Of a stretch of DNA of 12,183 bases, positions 1 to 6,534 are shown piece by piece. Origin of the DNA: Tepidisphaeraceae bacterium (GTDB taxonomy: Bacteria > Planctomycetota > Phycisphaerae > Tepidisphaerales > Tepidisphaeraceae). The translations under genes and the position numbers were made by a program. How positions within the stretch are numbered: the first letter of the stretch is position 1; each line of letters opens with the position of its first letter. The DNA is taken from the NCBI GenBank assembly GCA_025450555.1, contig JANWHF010000196.1:1-12183 (forward strand), in the 5' to 3' direction. Under the pieces are notes generated by a model. The model had not been told where the DNA came from. It searched no databases and was given only the letters and a program-made list of their open reading frames with translations.

Positions 1-311
1 AGCACATTGCGGATTCCCGCATTCCACAGCTCATCGAGCACCTGCCCGATTTCCTGGGCCGTATGACCGACGCAGGTCAGATGCGCCATCGAGCGGATCC
101 CCGCTTCGCTTTGAATCCGCTCGACAAGCTGCACCGTATTCTTCCGCGTGCTTCCCCCGGCCCCATAGGTGACCGACACATAAGTCGGCTGGACCGGCTT
201 GAGCTCATTGACCGTCTGAAAGAGCTGCGCAAAACCCGCCTCCGTCTTTGGCGGGAAAAACTCAAACGACAGCGACGGTTTGCCCAACCCGATGACTTCA
301 TCGATCCGCAT
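1..311 (-). CDS. metF: 5,10-methylenetetrahydrofolate reductase (N-terminal part, cut by window edge)
   Basis: Seen: the minus-strand frame starting at 311 encodes about 103 residues and stays open to the window edge. It begins MRIDEVIGLG, then SFEFFPPKT (about residues 14-22), YVSVTYGAGGSTR (about 43-55) and MAHLTCVGHT. These are the hallmark N-terminal blocks of the MetF TIM barrel; the Glu of FEFFPPKT is the conserved catalytic acid of the family. Known role: cytosolic FAD enzyme reducing methylene-THF to methyl-THF, the methyl donor for methionine synthesis. The start is fixed because an in-frame-looking ATG further upstream hits a stop after two codons in its own frame, and GGGAAG sits 5 nt before this ATG. 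The gene follows the Tat-protein gene in the same direction after a 171-bp gap with its own promoter, so it is probably transcribed separately. The C-terminal two thirds lie outside the window. Confident. Confidence 0.94.
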   Translation of the reverse strand, partial: MRIDEVIGLGKPSLSFEFFPPKTEAGFAQLFQTVNELKPVQPTYVSVTYGAGGSTRKNTVQLVERIQSEAGIRSMAHLTCVGHTAQEIGQVLDELWNAGIRNV

Positions 312-340
312 ACTAGCTTCCCATGTTAAGAGCCAAAGCC

Positions 341-346
341 ATTATA
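341..346 (-). promoter_or_regulatory. -10 box of the metF promoter
   Basis: Read on the minus strand this is a perfect TATAAT. It predicts a start of transcription near 334 and a leader of about 23 nt that contains the GGGAAG ribosome binding site (317-322). The matching -35 position (about 364-369, GGATCG) is poor, and there is no TG extension. The promoter may therefore depend on an activator, for which the phased repeats at 393-455 are candidates. The short leader leaves no room for a SAM or SAH riboswitch. Confidence 0.55.
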
Positions 347-392
347 GGGAACATCGGCAAAAACGATCCGACGTAAAGATGTGTTTGGGGCT

Positions 393-455
393 CGTGCAAC
401 GGCGTGCAACAAAATGCACAGAATGCAACGCCACATTTTGAGACATTTGAAACAT
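393..455. repeat. Helically phased short direct repeats upstream of metF
   Basis: On the plus strand the hexamer TGCAAC, or the close variant TGCACA, starts at 395, 405, 415 and 424. It is followed by ACAT at 433, 443 and 452. The steps are 10, 10, 9, 9, 10 and 9 bp, close to one DNA helical turn. The first two units are identical over eight bases (CGTGCAAC). The array lies about 50-110 bp upstream of the metF -10 box and about 30-90 bp beyond the stop of the Tat-protein gene, in non-coding DNA. An operator bound cooperatively on one DNA face is an inference. The units do not match MetJ or MetR sites as I know them. Confidence 0.45.
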
Positions 456-482
456 CCCTTCGATGCGGCTCAGGGCAGGCCC

Positions 483-2042
483 TCAGACTTTGAGCATCTC
501 CCTCGCTTCGGCCATTCCGTCGGCGGGACGCCCATGCTCGCTGGCGGTCACGCGCGCCAGGGCCACGAGCTGTCGCCAGCGGAAGGTAGGCCGGGTCCGG
601 GCAAATTCTTCGCTGACGGTGCGGTAATACTTCTCGGCATGCAGCGCGCCGTCTTCACTCACGGCATACTTCAGCATCAAATCAAACATGGGCGGGGCGG
701 GATGGCCAAGCTGGCCATAGCGCTCGACGATGGCGGCGGCGTGAGCCTGAAGATTGCCGCGGATCGCTTCTTCGGCGGCGGCAAGCAGCGTCGGCCCGTC
801 CTGCGCGCTGATGCCGGCCAGATGCTGCTTGAGCGGCATCGGCTCCCATTCCAGGAAATCGCCGCCGCGCATAACTCGATCCAGTGCGACTTGAAACGAG
901 CCAAGGATCAGGCAAGCGAAGGTGTTTCTGGGATTGGCAACGGGCGCCAGATTTCTCCAGGCGTTGGCTGAATCACATGCATGGACACCAATGGAATCAC
1001 CATGAACGCTGCCCAGCGGCTTTCCCGCCACTTCATCGCGAGGGGTGCGGCCATGATCGCGCAGGATGATCTGGTTGGCCGCCAGTGAAATCGCTTCGCC
1101 GACCACGTCCGGCGCATAACCGTCGGCAAGAATGGATGCGGCAGTTTCCGCGGATGGCTGGGCGGTCTGCTTGAAAATCGCCTGGCTCAATTTGTCGATC
1201 ATCGCATCATCCGCCAATTTTGTGCCCAGCTTGCGATCCATCAGCTTGTACTTCTCCATCAATGCCGGCAGTACGTTGCGAGGCTGGTCCCAGACCATGG
1301 CCGGCCACGACTCGGCCTTCATGCAATAGCGCACCGATTGTCGTAGCAGCGTGTGAGCGCGATCGTGGCCGATCAGGTCCAGCATGTCCCATGCGCGGTA
1401 AGGCAGCACCACGCGATGCACTTCGGTCTTTTCCTGCACTTCCTCCAGCAGCGCATTGAGCGCTTCCTCGTCGCTGCGCTTTACAAGGCCAGCGAAGATC
1501 TGCTCGGCGCGATTCACGTCTTTGTCGCGCACGGCCTGGCGAAGCGCGTCTCCATTGAGCGAATCGGAAGGAAGGTTTCCTGGCGAAACAGCATTCAGAA
1601 CTTCATTCGATCGGCCGCCCTGCTCTTGAATGCGACGGGTGTTGCGATAGAGGACCTTCATGACCGGCAGCGGCGCAAGCGCTGCCGGTAATTCGCGCGA
1701 CATGTGATACGCCGGGCCAAGGGCCATCATGGTGTGGAAACCCACGTAATCTTCGCCGCCAAACGTGCGCGCGTTGGCCAGTGCGCCGGCCGCGATGAGC
1801 GTCTTCAGATCGGTGCCGCCGCGGATCTTCCCGACCAGGAGGCTATTGAGTTTCGAGATGGACGTTTCCTGAAGTTGCGAGACGAGCGCTTCGAGATCGC
1901 CAAATGCGAGCGGCTCGCCGCCGCCTGCTTCCCCGCCATCGGCCAGCCCCATGTCCAGCGCCAGCTCCGACCCGATCGCCGCCACCACCATCCCCTTGCC
2001 GACATCACAAAGAAATCCGCGCCGCGTGCGTTTTTCGAGCAT
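483..2042 (-). CDS. Tat-exported protein of unknown function with His-rich helical motifs
   Basis: Seen: 519 residues from the preferred start. The N-terminus has a twin-arginine signal (TRRGFL, residues 6-11) followed by a weakly hydrophobic stretch to about residue 34 (GLA-DG, plausible cleavage). GGAG lies 6 nt before this ATG; in-frame ATGs further upstream (24 and 32 codons earlier for the longest) lack a comparable site and would bury the Tat motif. The mature protein looks mostly alpha-helical. His and acid residues recur: GEDYVGFH (96-103), H113, GHDRAH (225-230), RDH (328-330), VHGDSIGVHACD (346-357). This suggests a metal or cofactor site (inference). Tat export fits a protein folded with a cofactor in the cytoplasm. 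I do not recognise the family; a distant questin-oxidase-like helical fold crossed my mind but I cannot support it. No obvious functional partner is adjacent. Sure of the gene and Tat signal, not of function. Confidence 0.87.
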   Translation of the reverse strand: MLEKRTRRGFLCDVGKGMVVAAIGSELALDMGLADGGEAGGGEPLAFGDLEALVSQLQETSISKLNSLLVGKIRGGTDLKTLIAAGALANARTFGGEDYVGFHTMMALGPAYHMSRELPAALAPLPVMKVLYRNTRRIQEQGGRSNEVLNAVSPGNLPSDSLNGDALRQAVRDKDVNRAEQIFAGLVKRSDEEALNALLEEVQEKTEVHRVVLPYRAWDMLDLIGHDRAHTLLRQSVRYCMKAESWPAMVWDQPRNVLPALMEKYKLMDRKLGTKLADDAMIDKLSQAIFKQTAQPSAETAASILADGYAPDVVGEAISLAANQIILRDHGRTPRDEVAGKPLGSVHGDSIGVHACDSANAWRNLAPVANPRNTFACLILGSFQVALDRVMRGGDFLEWEPMPLKQHLAGISAQDGPTLLAAAEEAIRGNLQAHAAAIVERYGQLGHPAPPMFDLMLKYAVSEDGALHAEKYYRTVSEEFARTRPTFRWRQLVALARVTASEHGRPADGMAEAREMLKV

Positions 2043-2103
2043 GGCGAGCTCCGTGGAAGAGGTGAGCATGCCGCAAAAGAACCGAGCGGCACGAGGTCGT
2101 CGT

Positions 2104-2109
2104 ATTGTA
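2104..2109 (-). promoter_or_regulatory. Candidate -10 box for the Tat-protein gene
   Basis: The minus strand reads TACAAT (5 of 6 to consensus), predicting a transcript start near 2097 and a leader of about 55 nt to the ATG at 2042. No good -35 lies at 17 bp. Because the predicted start is downstream of the longest possible upstream ATG (2138), it also supports the shorter coding start. Confidence 0.33.
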
Positions 2110-2119
2110 CCGAATTTTC

Positions 2120-2148
2120 TTGCGTCTGCGCTCACCAATCCCTACACT
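2120..2148 (+). promoter_or_regulatory. Candidate sigma70-type promoter of the PEP-CTERM gene
   Basis: TTGCGT (2120-2125) and TACACT (2143-2148) are separated by exactly 17 bp. The predicted start is near 2155, giving a leader of about 73 nt. The hexamers are weak (3/6 and 4/6) but the spacing is ideal. The promoter would sit about 10 bp from the opposite-strand -10 box, so the two divergent genes may share a compact regulatory region. Confidence 0.35.
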
Positions 2149-2227
2149 TTTCGAGTCGGGGTGGGCTGTAAGGACTCGGAACTTCCACCCGAAGCTCAGA
2201 TCAACGTTACATTTCGGGGCAGAAATT

Positions 2228-4351
2228 ATGATTCGAGGGCTTGGTTTTCATGCGCGCCGGATCGAACAGAAGATTTTTGTGACTGTCTCGATCGTCCTTG
2301 CCGCGGCGACGGCTGCTCGTGCGGGAAATGTGGATTCTCATTGGCTTTTGCCATCGGATGGATACTGGACAGATCCCACGCAGTGGTCCACGAACCCAAA
2401 TTATCCGAACAATGGCTCGCCGACCGGAACAACTTATGACGTCTTTGTAGACGCGGCTGGAAGCCCTTATAGCGTTATACTCAACTCCACCGTCACCTTG
2501 GCGGATTTGACTGTCAACTCACCGGACGTTCGCGTCAGTGACAATGCCCCCGGGCTGTTGAGCATCACCGGGACGCTCAATGTTGAGAATGGAACTTTTC
2601 AAATAACTGACGTTGCGACGCTTTCAAACGCGACGATTACAACCTCGAACGGTGGGTACTTTCTGGCGCACTCCGGGACGCTCGACAACGTGACAGTAGG
2701 TCCGAGCGCCGCGGGATCTCCAACGATCCTCATTACTGATCGCAGCGATCCATCGACCTCCCGCGGCTTGGCATTTGCCGGAGGAAATATTGTATTTCAA
2801 GGACAGAGTCCTCTCACTTCCCTCACGCTTGGATCTTCTTCGCCATTGTCGGGAAATGGGCAGATCATTTTTCAAGGCGCAGGTACGCTTACGACAGCCG
2901 GCGGCGCGCTCACGATCCCTTCAGGCATTTCGATTCGGGGCGTTGCCCCATTCATTAACACGTCCACACCGTTTTTGGCGTTTGTGGGCGACAAAACGCA
3001 GGCGAATGACGTGGTTAACAACGGTCTTGTATCCGCTGAGAATACGGAGATTACTCTCAACCTGATCGGCAACAATGTCGTCAATAATGGAGCGATTCAA
3101 TCGATCAATAACGGCGAATTGACGATCTCCGGCACATTCGTCAACCATGGAACGTTAATTGAAAACAATGCGATTCTGAATCTGAATATCTCGAACTTTA
3201 CGCCTGCGATTCTTCCGCAAATTCAGCGGACAGGCGGTGAAGTGAACCTCACCAGCTCCTACGACAACACCGGCAAGACTCTTGTCCTCAACAATACCAC
3301 TGGATCCCTCGGACTTAACAACGGCGGAACCATAACCAGCGGCACGATCAACGCGACTCAAGGCGCCACTCTGCACATTTCCGGGCCGACGGGAATACTC
3401 AATGGCGTAACGCTCGCCGGCAACATGGTAGTGGAGGAAAGCGCCGCCGTATTAATTAATAACGGTCTGACGCTTCAGAACAGCACGATCACCATGGGGA
3501 CCTATACTGTGCCCCCACACGCTGAAAATGATGGCGCGCTGATCGAGTTTTCCGGGACATCCGGATTGACTGGAAGCGGCACGATCCTCTTTGAGAAGAC
3601 TTTTCTCGGCGACGATATTCTCGCTCAAAGCAGTGGTGGGCCGGTGAACATTGGCCCACAGATTACCATCAAGAGCGACGCCGCTGGCGGGCGAATTGGA
3701 TACTTGGTTCAATTAACCGTCGTGCACAACCAGGGTGCGATTATCTCAGGAACAAGCGGAAACTCGATCAGCATAGGCGGCGCATCTGTCGTAAACACGG
3801 GAATCATTCGCGCTTTGAACGGCGGCTCGCTGAGCATTATCAATATGGACAACGAAGGTATTATTTCGTCTTTGGGCGCGCTGCTCCCGATGGTTGGAAC
3901 CATTACGAATAATGGAACCTTATACATTGACTCTGGAGCCACCCTGTCCGGAGACGTCAATGCACCTGAGAGTTTTACGCAATCGAGAGCGGGCATTCTG
4001 GATTTTGTAATTGGTCAGCAGACGCCGACGACATCCGGATTGATTGCCATCAAGAACAAATCGCCGGTGCAGCTTGGCGGACTTTTATCAGTTGAGTTTC
4101 CCGATAGCTTTTTACCTGCGCGAGGGACCCAGTGGATTCTTATGTCAGGCGGAACAATCGCGGGAACATTTGATGCGACAGAGTTTCCATCGTTGCCGGC
4201 CGGGGAGTCATTTGACCTTCAGTATTCTCCCAGTTCGGTCGTGCTGAGCGTTGTTCCCGAACCAGCGCCTATATCGATTGTCACCGCGCTATTGGCCACT
4301 TCATTGCTTTTGAGACGCAGCCGACGGGAACAATTGATTCATCCTGCATGA
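2228..4351 (+). CDS. PEP-CTERM exported beta-helix-like surface protein
   Basis: Seen: 707 residues. Signal peptide: basic start, hydrophobic 17-30, ARA-GN cleavage near 32/33. The body is Gly, Asn, Thr and Ser rich. A turn motif N-x-G preceded by a hydrophobic residue recurs with its Gly at 266, 288, 308 and again at 503, 525, 544, 563, spaced 19-22 residues as in right-handed beta-helices. A beta-rich module (about 620-670) precedes the C-terminal sorting tag: VPEP (676-679), hydrophobic 682-695, Arg cluster RRSRR. An eight-residue tail follows the Arg cluster, longer than usual. Known role of the tag: recognition by an exosortase (EpsH/XrtA-type) and surface or matrix delivery. The start was chosen for the signal peptide; an in-frame ATG at 2105 would place 41 odd residues ahead of it and would lie upstream of the candidate promoter. 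Shine-Dalgarno is weak. Composition is more AT-rich than its neighbours. No exosortase is in the window. Ligand or function unknown. Confidence 0.9.
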   Translation: MIRGLGFHARRIEQKIFVTVSIVLAAATAARAGNVDSHWLLPSDGYWTDPTQWSTNPNYPNNGSPTGTTYDVFVDAAGSPYSVILNSTVTLADLTVNSPDVRVSDNAPGLLSITGTLNVENGTFQITDVATLSNATITTSNGGYFLAHSGTLDNVTVGPSAAGSPTILITDRSDPSTSRGLAFAGGNIVFQGQSPLTSLTLGSSSPLSGNGQIIFQGAGTLTTAGGALTIPSGISIRGVAPFINTSTPFLAFVGDKTQANDVVNNGLVSAENTEITLNLIGNNVVNNGAIQSINNGELTISGTFVNHGTLIENNAILNLNISNFTPAILPQIQRTGGEVNLTSSYDNTGKTLVLNNTTGSLGLNNGGTITSGTINATQGATLHISGPTGILNGVTLAGNMVVEESAAVLINNGLTLQNSTITMGTYTVPPHAENDGALIEFSGTSGLTGSGTILFEKTFLGDDILAQSSGGPVNIGPQITIKSDAAGGRIGYLVQLTVVHNQGAIISGTSGNSISIGGASVVNTGIIRALNGGSLSIINMDNEGIISSLGALLPMVGTITNNGTLYIDSGATLSGDVNAPESFTQSRAGILDFVIGQQTPTTSGLIAIKNKSPVQLGGLLSVEFPDSFLPARGTQWILMSGGTIAGTFDATEFPSLPAGESFDLQYSPSSVVLSVVPEPAPISIVTALLATSLLLRRSRREQLIHPA

Positions 4352-4392
4352 GAAACATTCGGTGCACGTTCAGGCTCTGACTTGGACATCAG

Positions 4393-4408
4393 TGGCCGAA
4401 GCGGGCCA
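4393..4408 (+). other. Small perfect hairpin just upstream of bioA
   Basis: TGGCC (4393-4397) and GGCCA (4404-4408) form a 5-bp stem with a 6-nt loop in the 68-bp gap between the PEP-CTERM gene and bioA, ending 11 nt before the bioA ATG. There is no following T-run, so it is not a classical intrinsic terminator. It could mark the 3' end of the upstream transcript or affect bioA translation. No clear promoter or biotin-repressor-like palindrome is visible in the gap. Confidence 0.25.
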
Positions 4409-4419
4409 TCTCATGTTAG

Positions 4420-5790
4420 ATGTCTGCAATGCAATCCTCTCATTCAACCGCCGAACTGCGCCGGCTGGACCGGCAGCATCTGTGGCACCCCTTCACGCCC
4501 ATGTCGCTTTGGAACAAGAGCGATCCGCTGGTGATCGTGGCGGCCGAGGGCATGCACCTGATCGACAGCGACGGCAACCGGTATCTCGATGGCGTTTCGA
4601 GCCTGTGGTGCAATGTGCATGGGCATCGGGTGCCGGAGATCGATCAGGCGATTCGCGCGCAGCTCGATCGCGTCGCGCATTCGACGCTTCTGGGGCTGGC
4701 ATGCGAGCCTTCGATTCTGCTGGCCGATCGGCTGATGAAGATCGTGCCGAGGAATCTGAAGAAAGTCTTTTACAGCGATGCCGGTGCGACGGCGACGGAG
4801 ATCGCCTTCAAGCTGGCGGCACAATACTGGTTTAACGTCGGCCGGCCGGAGAAAAGTGAGTTCGTCGGATTTGCCGAGGCCTATCACGGAGACACGGTCG
4901 GCGCGATGTCGATCGGAAGGATGCCGACTTTTCATCGCCCCTATTTTCCGATGCTCTTCAAGGTGCGTTTTTCCCCTAGCACCTATGTCTACCGCAGCCA
5001 GACGCCAGACGACCCGGCAAGGGTGAAGGAGCAATGTCTTGCGTCACTGCGCGCGATACTGCAGGAGCATGGACGAAAGATTGCGGCAGTATGCATTGAA
5101 CCTCTTGTGCAGGGCGCAGGAGGGATGATCATTCAGCCGGAGGGATTTCTGCGCGCGGTTCGGGAAATGACGCGGGAGCATGAGGTCCTGCTGATTGCCG
5201 ACGAAGTGGCGGTCGGATTCGGTAGGACCGGACGGATGTTCGCCTGCGAGCATGAAGGCGTGGAGCCTGATCTGATGTGTGCCGCCAAGGGAATCACCGG
5301 CGGCTACTTGCCCCTCGCGGCGACCTTTGCGACACAGCAAATCTTCGATGCCTTCCTTGGCGATCCGTCCGAAGGCAAAACCTTCTATCACGGCCATACC
5401 TACACCGGCAACGCCCTGGCCTGCGCTGCGGCAATGGCATCGCTCGATCTGTTTGAGAAGCGCGACTTACTCAATCAAGTGCGCCAAAAGAGCCTGGCGC
5501 TTTCCCAAATGCTTGACCGTCTTAAAGCGCTGCCTCATGTCGGCGACATCCGCCAGAAGGGATTCATGGTCGGCATCGAGCTTGTCGAGGAGAAAGCGAC
5601 TCGAAAGCCTTTTGATCCGCGCCTTCGCATCGGCGCGAAAGTCTGTCAGGCGGTTCGCAAGCATGGCGTGATCCTTCGGCCTCTCGGAGATGTGGTTGTG
5701 CTGATGCCGCCGCTGGCGATGGAAGTGAGCGATTTGGAGAAGATCATGAACGCTGTCAACAATGAAGTGGCCGCGCTTAAGCACGACTAG
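4420..5790 (+). CDS. bioA: 7,8-diaminopelargonate synthase (DAPA aminotransferase), lysine-type-like
   Basis: Role: PLP-dependent conversion of 7-keto-8-aminopelargonate to 7,8-diaminopelargonate, the step before BioD in biotin synthesis, cytosolic. Seen: 456 residues, the normal family length. Motifs in order: DRQHLWHPFTPM (17-28), GVSSLWCNVHGH (58-69), YSDAGATATE (118-127) for PLP phosphate, AYHGDT (154-159), EPLVQGAGGM, ADEVAVGFGRTG with D261 contacting the pyridine nitrogen, K290 in AAKGITGGY as the Schiff-base lysine, and KTFYHGHTYTGN. Several blocks (SSLW-NVHGH, KTFYHGHTYTGN, KHGVILRPLGDVVVLMPPL) match my recollection of Bacillus subtilis BioA (the lysine-using BioK type) better than E. 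coli BioA (SSWWAAIHGY, FMHGPTFMGN). Lysine rather than SAM as amino donor is therefore plausible but unproven. Neither the ATG at 4420 nor the one at 4429 has a clear ribosome binding site. bioD follows after 9 bp, so the two are likely co-transcribed. Confidence 0.95.
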   Translation: MSAMQSSHSTAELRRLDRQHLWHPFTPMSLWNKSDPLVIVAAEGMHLIDSDGNRYLDGVSSLWCNVHGHRVPEIDQAIRAQLDRVAHSTLLGLACEPSILLADRLMKIVPRNLKKVFYSDAGATATEIAFKLAAQYWFNVGRPEKSEFVGFAEAYHGDTVGAMSIGRMPTFHRPYFPMLFKVRFSPSTYVYRSQTPDDPARVKEQCLASLRAILQEHGRKIAAVCIEPLVQGAGGMIIQPEGFLRAVREMTREHEVLLIADEVAVGFGRTGRMFACEHEGVEPDLMCAAKGITGGYLPLAATFATQQIFDAFLGDPSEGKTFYHGHTYTGNALACAAAMASLDLFEKRDLLNQVRQKSLALSQMLDRLKALPHVGDIRQKGFMVGIELVEEKATRKPFDPRLRIGAKVCQAVRKHGVILRPLGDVVVLMPPLAMEVSDLEKIMNAVNNEVAALKHD

Positions 5791-5799
5791 AATCCATCG

Positions 5800-6525
5800 A
5801 TGCTTTCGCCCATTTCCATTCCCGGCTTGTTCATCACCGCCACCGATACGGAGGTCGGCAAGACGGTCGTGGGCGGCGCGATTGCCGACTGGTTTCGGCG
5901 AAGGCGTTTTCGCGTGGGTGTCTGCAAGCCGATGGCCAGTGGCTGTATTCACACGCGCGAAGGATTGGTCAGCGAAGATGCGGAATTCCTCGCGCACCAA
6001 GCGGATGCGCCTGGGCCAATCGATTTGATTTGTCCGCAGCGCTTTGCTGAGTCGCTTACTCCTGCGATTGCCGCGGAGCGGGCCGGGCAAAAGATCGATT
6101 GGAATGCGATTCACGCTGCGCTCAAGCGCATCGAATCGGAAAGTGATGTGATGATCGTCGAAGGCGTGGGAGGACTCTTTGCGCCGGTCGATGCGAAGCT
6201 CACCGTGCTCGACATGATGCGCTGGCTGAAATTGCCCGCGGTGATTGTTGCCCGGCCAGGCTTGGGAACGATCAATCACACGCTGTTGACGGTTTCATCG
6301 CTTCGCGCTGCGGGCATCATGGTCGCGGGCGTCGTGATCAATCGCTATCCGCCCGATGGCGCGAGCATCGCGGAGGAAACTAATCCGCGCGCAATCGAGC
6401 GATGGGGAAAGGTGCCGGTGTTGGCAATCGTTCCCAATGAACCCTTCAAATCGCCAGTGCTTCCAGCGGGAATTATCGCGGCGATCGATCGGGTGGATTG
6501 GGAGACGCTGGCGCAGGCGAATTGA
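5800..6525 (+). CDS. bioD: Dethiobiotin synthetase
   Basis: Role: ATP-dependent carboxylation and ring closure of diaminopelargonate to dethiobiotin, the step after BioA; cytosolic homodimer. Seen: 241 residues, close to the usual 220-240. P-loop ATDTEVGKT (14-22), substrate-binding KPMASG (43-48, with the conserved Lys), VEGVGGLFAPV (120-130, with the conserved acidic Glu), ARPGLGTINHTLL (151-163), a late Asn (N181 in VVINRYPP) and PVLAIVPNEP. All core motifs are intact. It starts 9 bp after bioA with no good ribosome binding site, so translational coupling is likely. Its stop is only 9 bp from the stop of the convergent cyclase gene. bioB, bioF, bioC and bioH are not in the window and must lie elsewhere if the pathway is complete. 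Confident. Confidence 0.96.
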   Translation: MLSPISIPGLFITATDTEVGKTVVGGAIADWFRRRRFRVGVCKPMASGCIHTREGLVSEDAEFLAHQADAPGPIDLICPQRFAESLTPAIAAERAGQKIDWNAIHAALKRIESESDVMIVEGVGGLFAPVDAKLTVLDMMRWLKLPAVIVARPGLGTINHTLLTVSSLRAAGIMVAGVVINRYPPDGASIAEETNPRAIERWGKVPVLAIVPNEPFKSPVLPAGIIAAIDRVDWETLAQAN

Positions 6526-6534
6526 GTGATTAGA

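Noticed and set aside
312..482. SAM or SAH riboswitch upstream of metF
   Set aside because: The predicted leader is only about 23 nt, and no SAM or SAH riboswitch core sequence is visible in the gap.
381..971. Plus-strand open frame of about 196 codons opposite the 3' part of the Tat-protein gene and the phased repeats
   Set aside because: It lies antisense to a frame with a Tat signal and coherent protein character, lacks a ribosome binding site and has no recognisable motif; long antisense frames are expected in GC-rich DNA.
1704..2171. Plus-strand open frame opposite the N-terminus of the Tat-protein gene
   Set aside because: Composition is that of a reverse-complement shadow (Arg, His and Ala rich), and it runs across the divergent promoter region.
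4352..4419. Biotin repressor operator before bioA
   Set aside because: No BirA- or BioR-like palindrome is present, only a short GC hairpin.
4362..4835. Plus-strand open frame overlapping the start of bioA
   Set aside because: It is out of frame with bioA, whose conserved motifs begin within the first 20 residues; the alternative frame is Arg/Ala/Asp-rich noise.
5467..6279. Minus-strand open frame of 270 codons opposite bioA and bioD
   Set aside because: It is antisense to two intact, well-conserved enzymes and has no domain signature.
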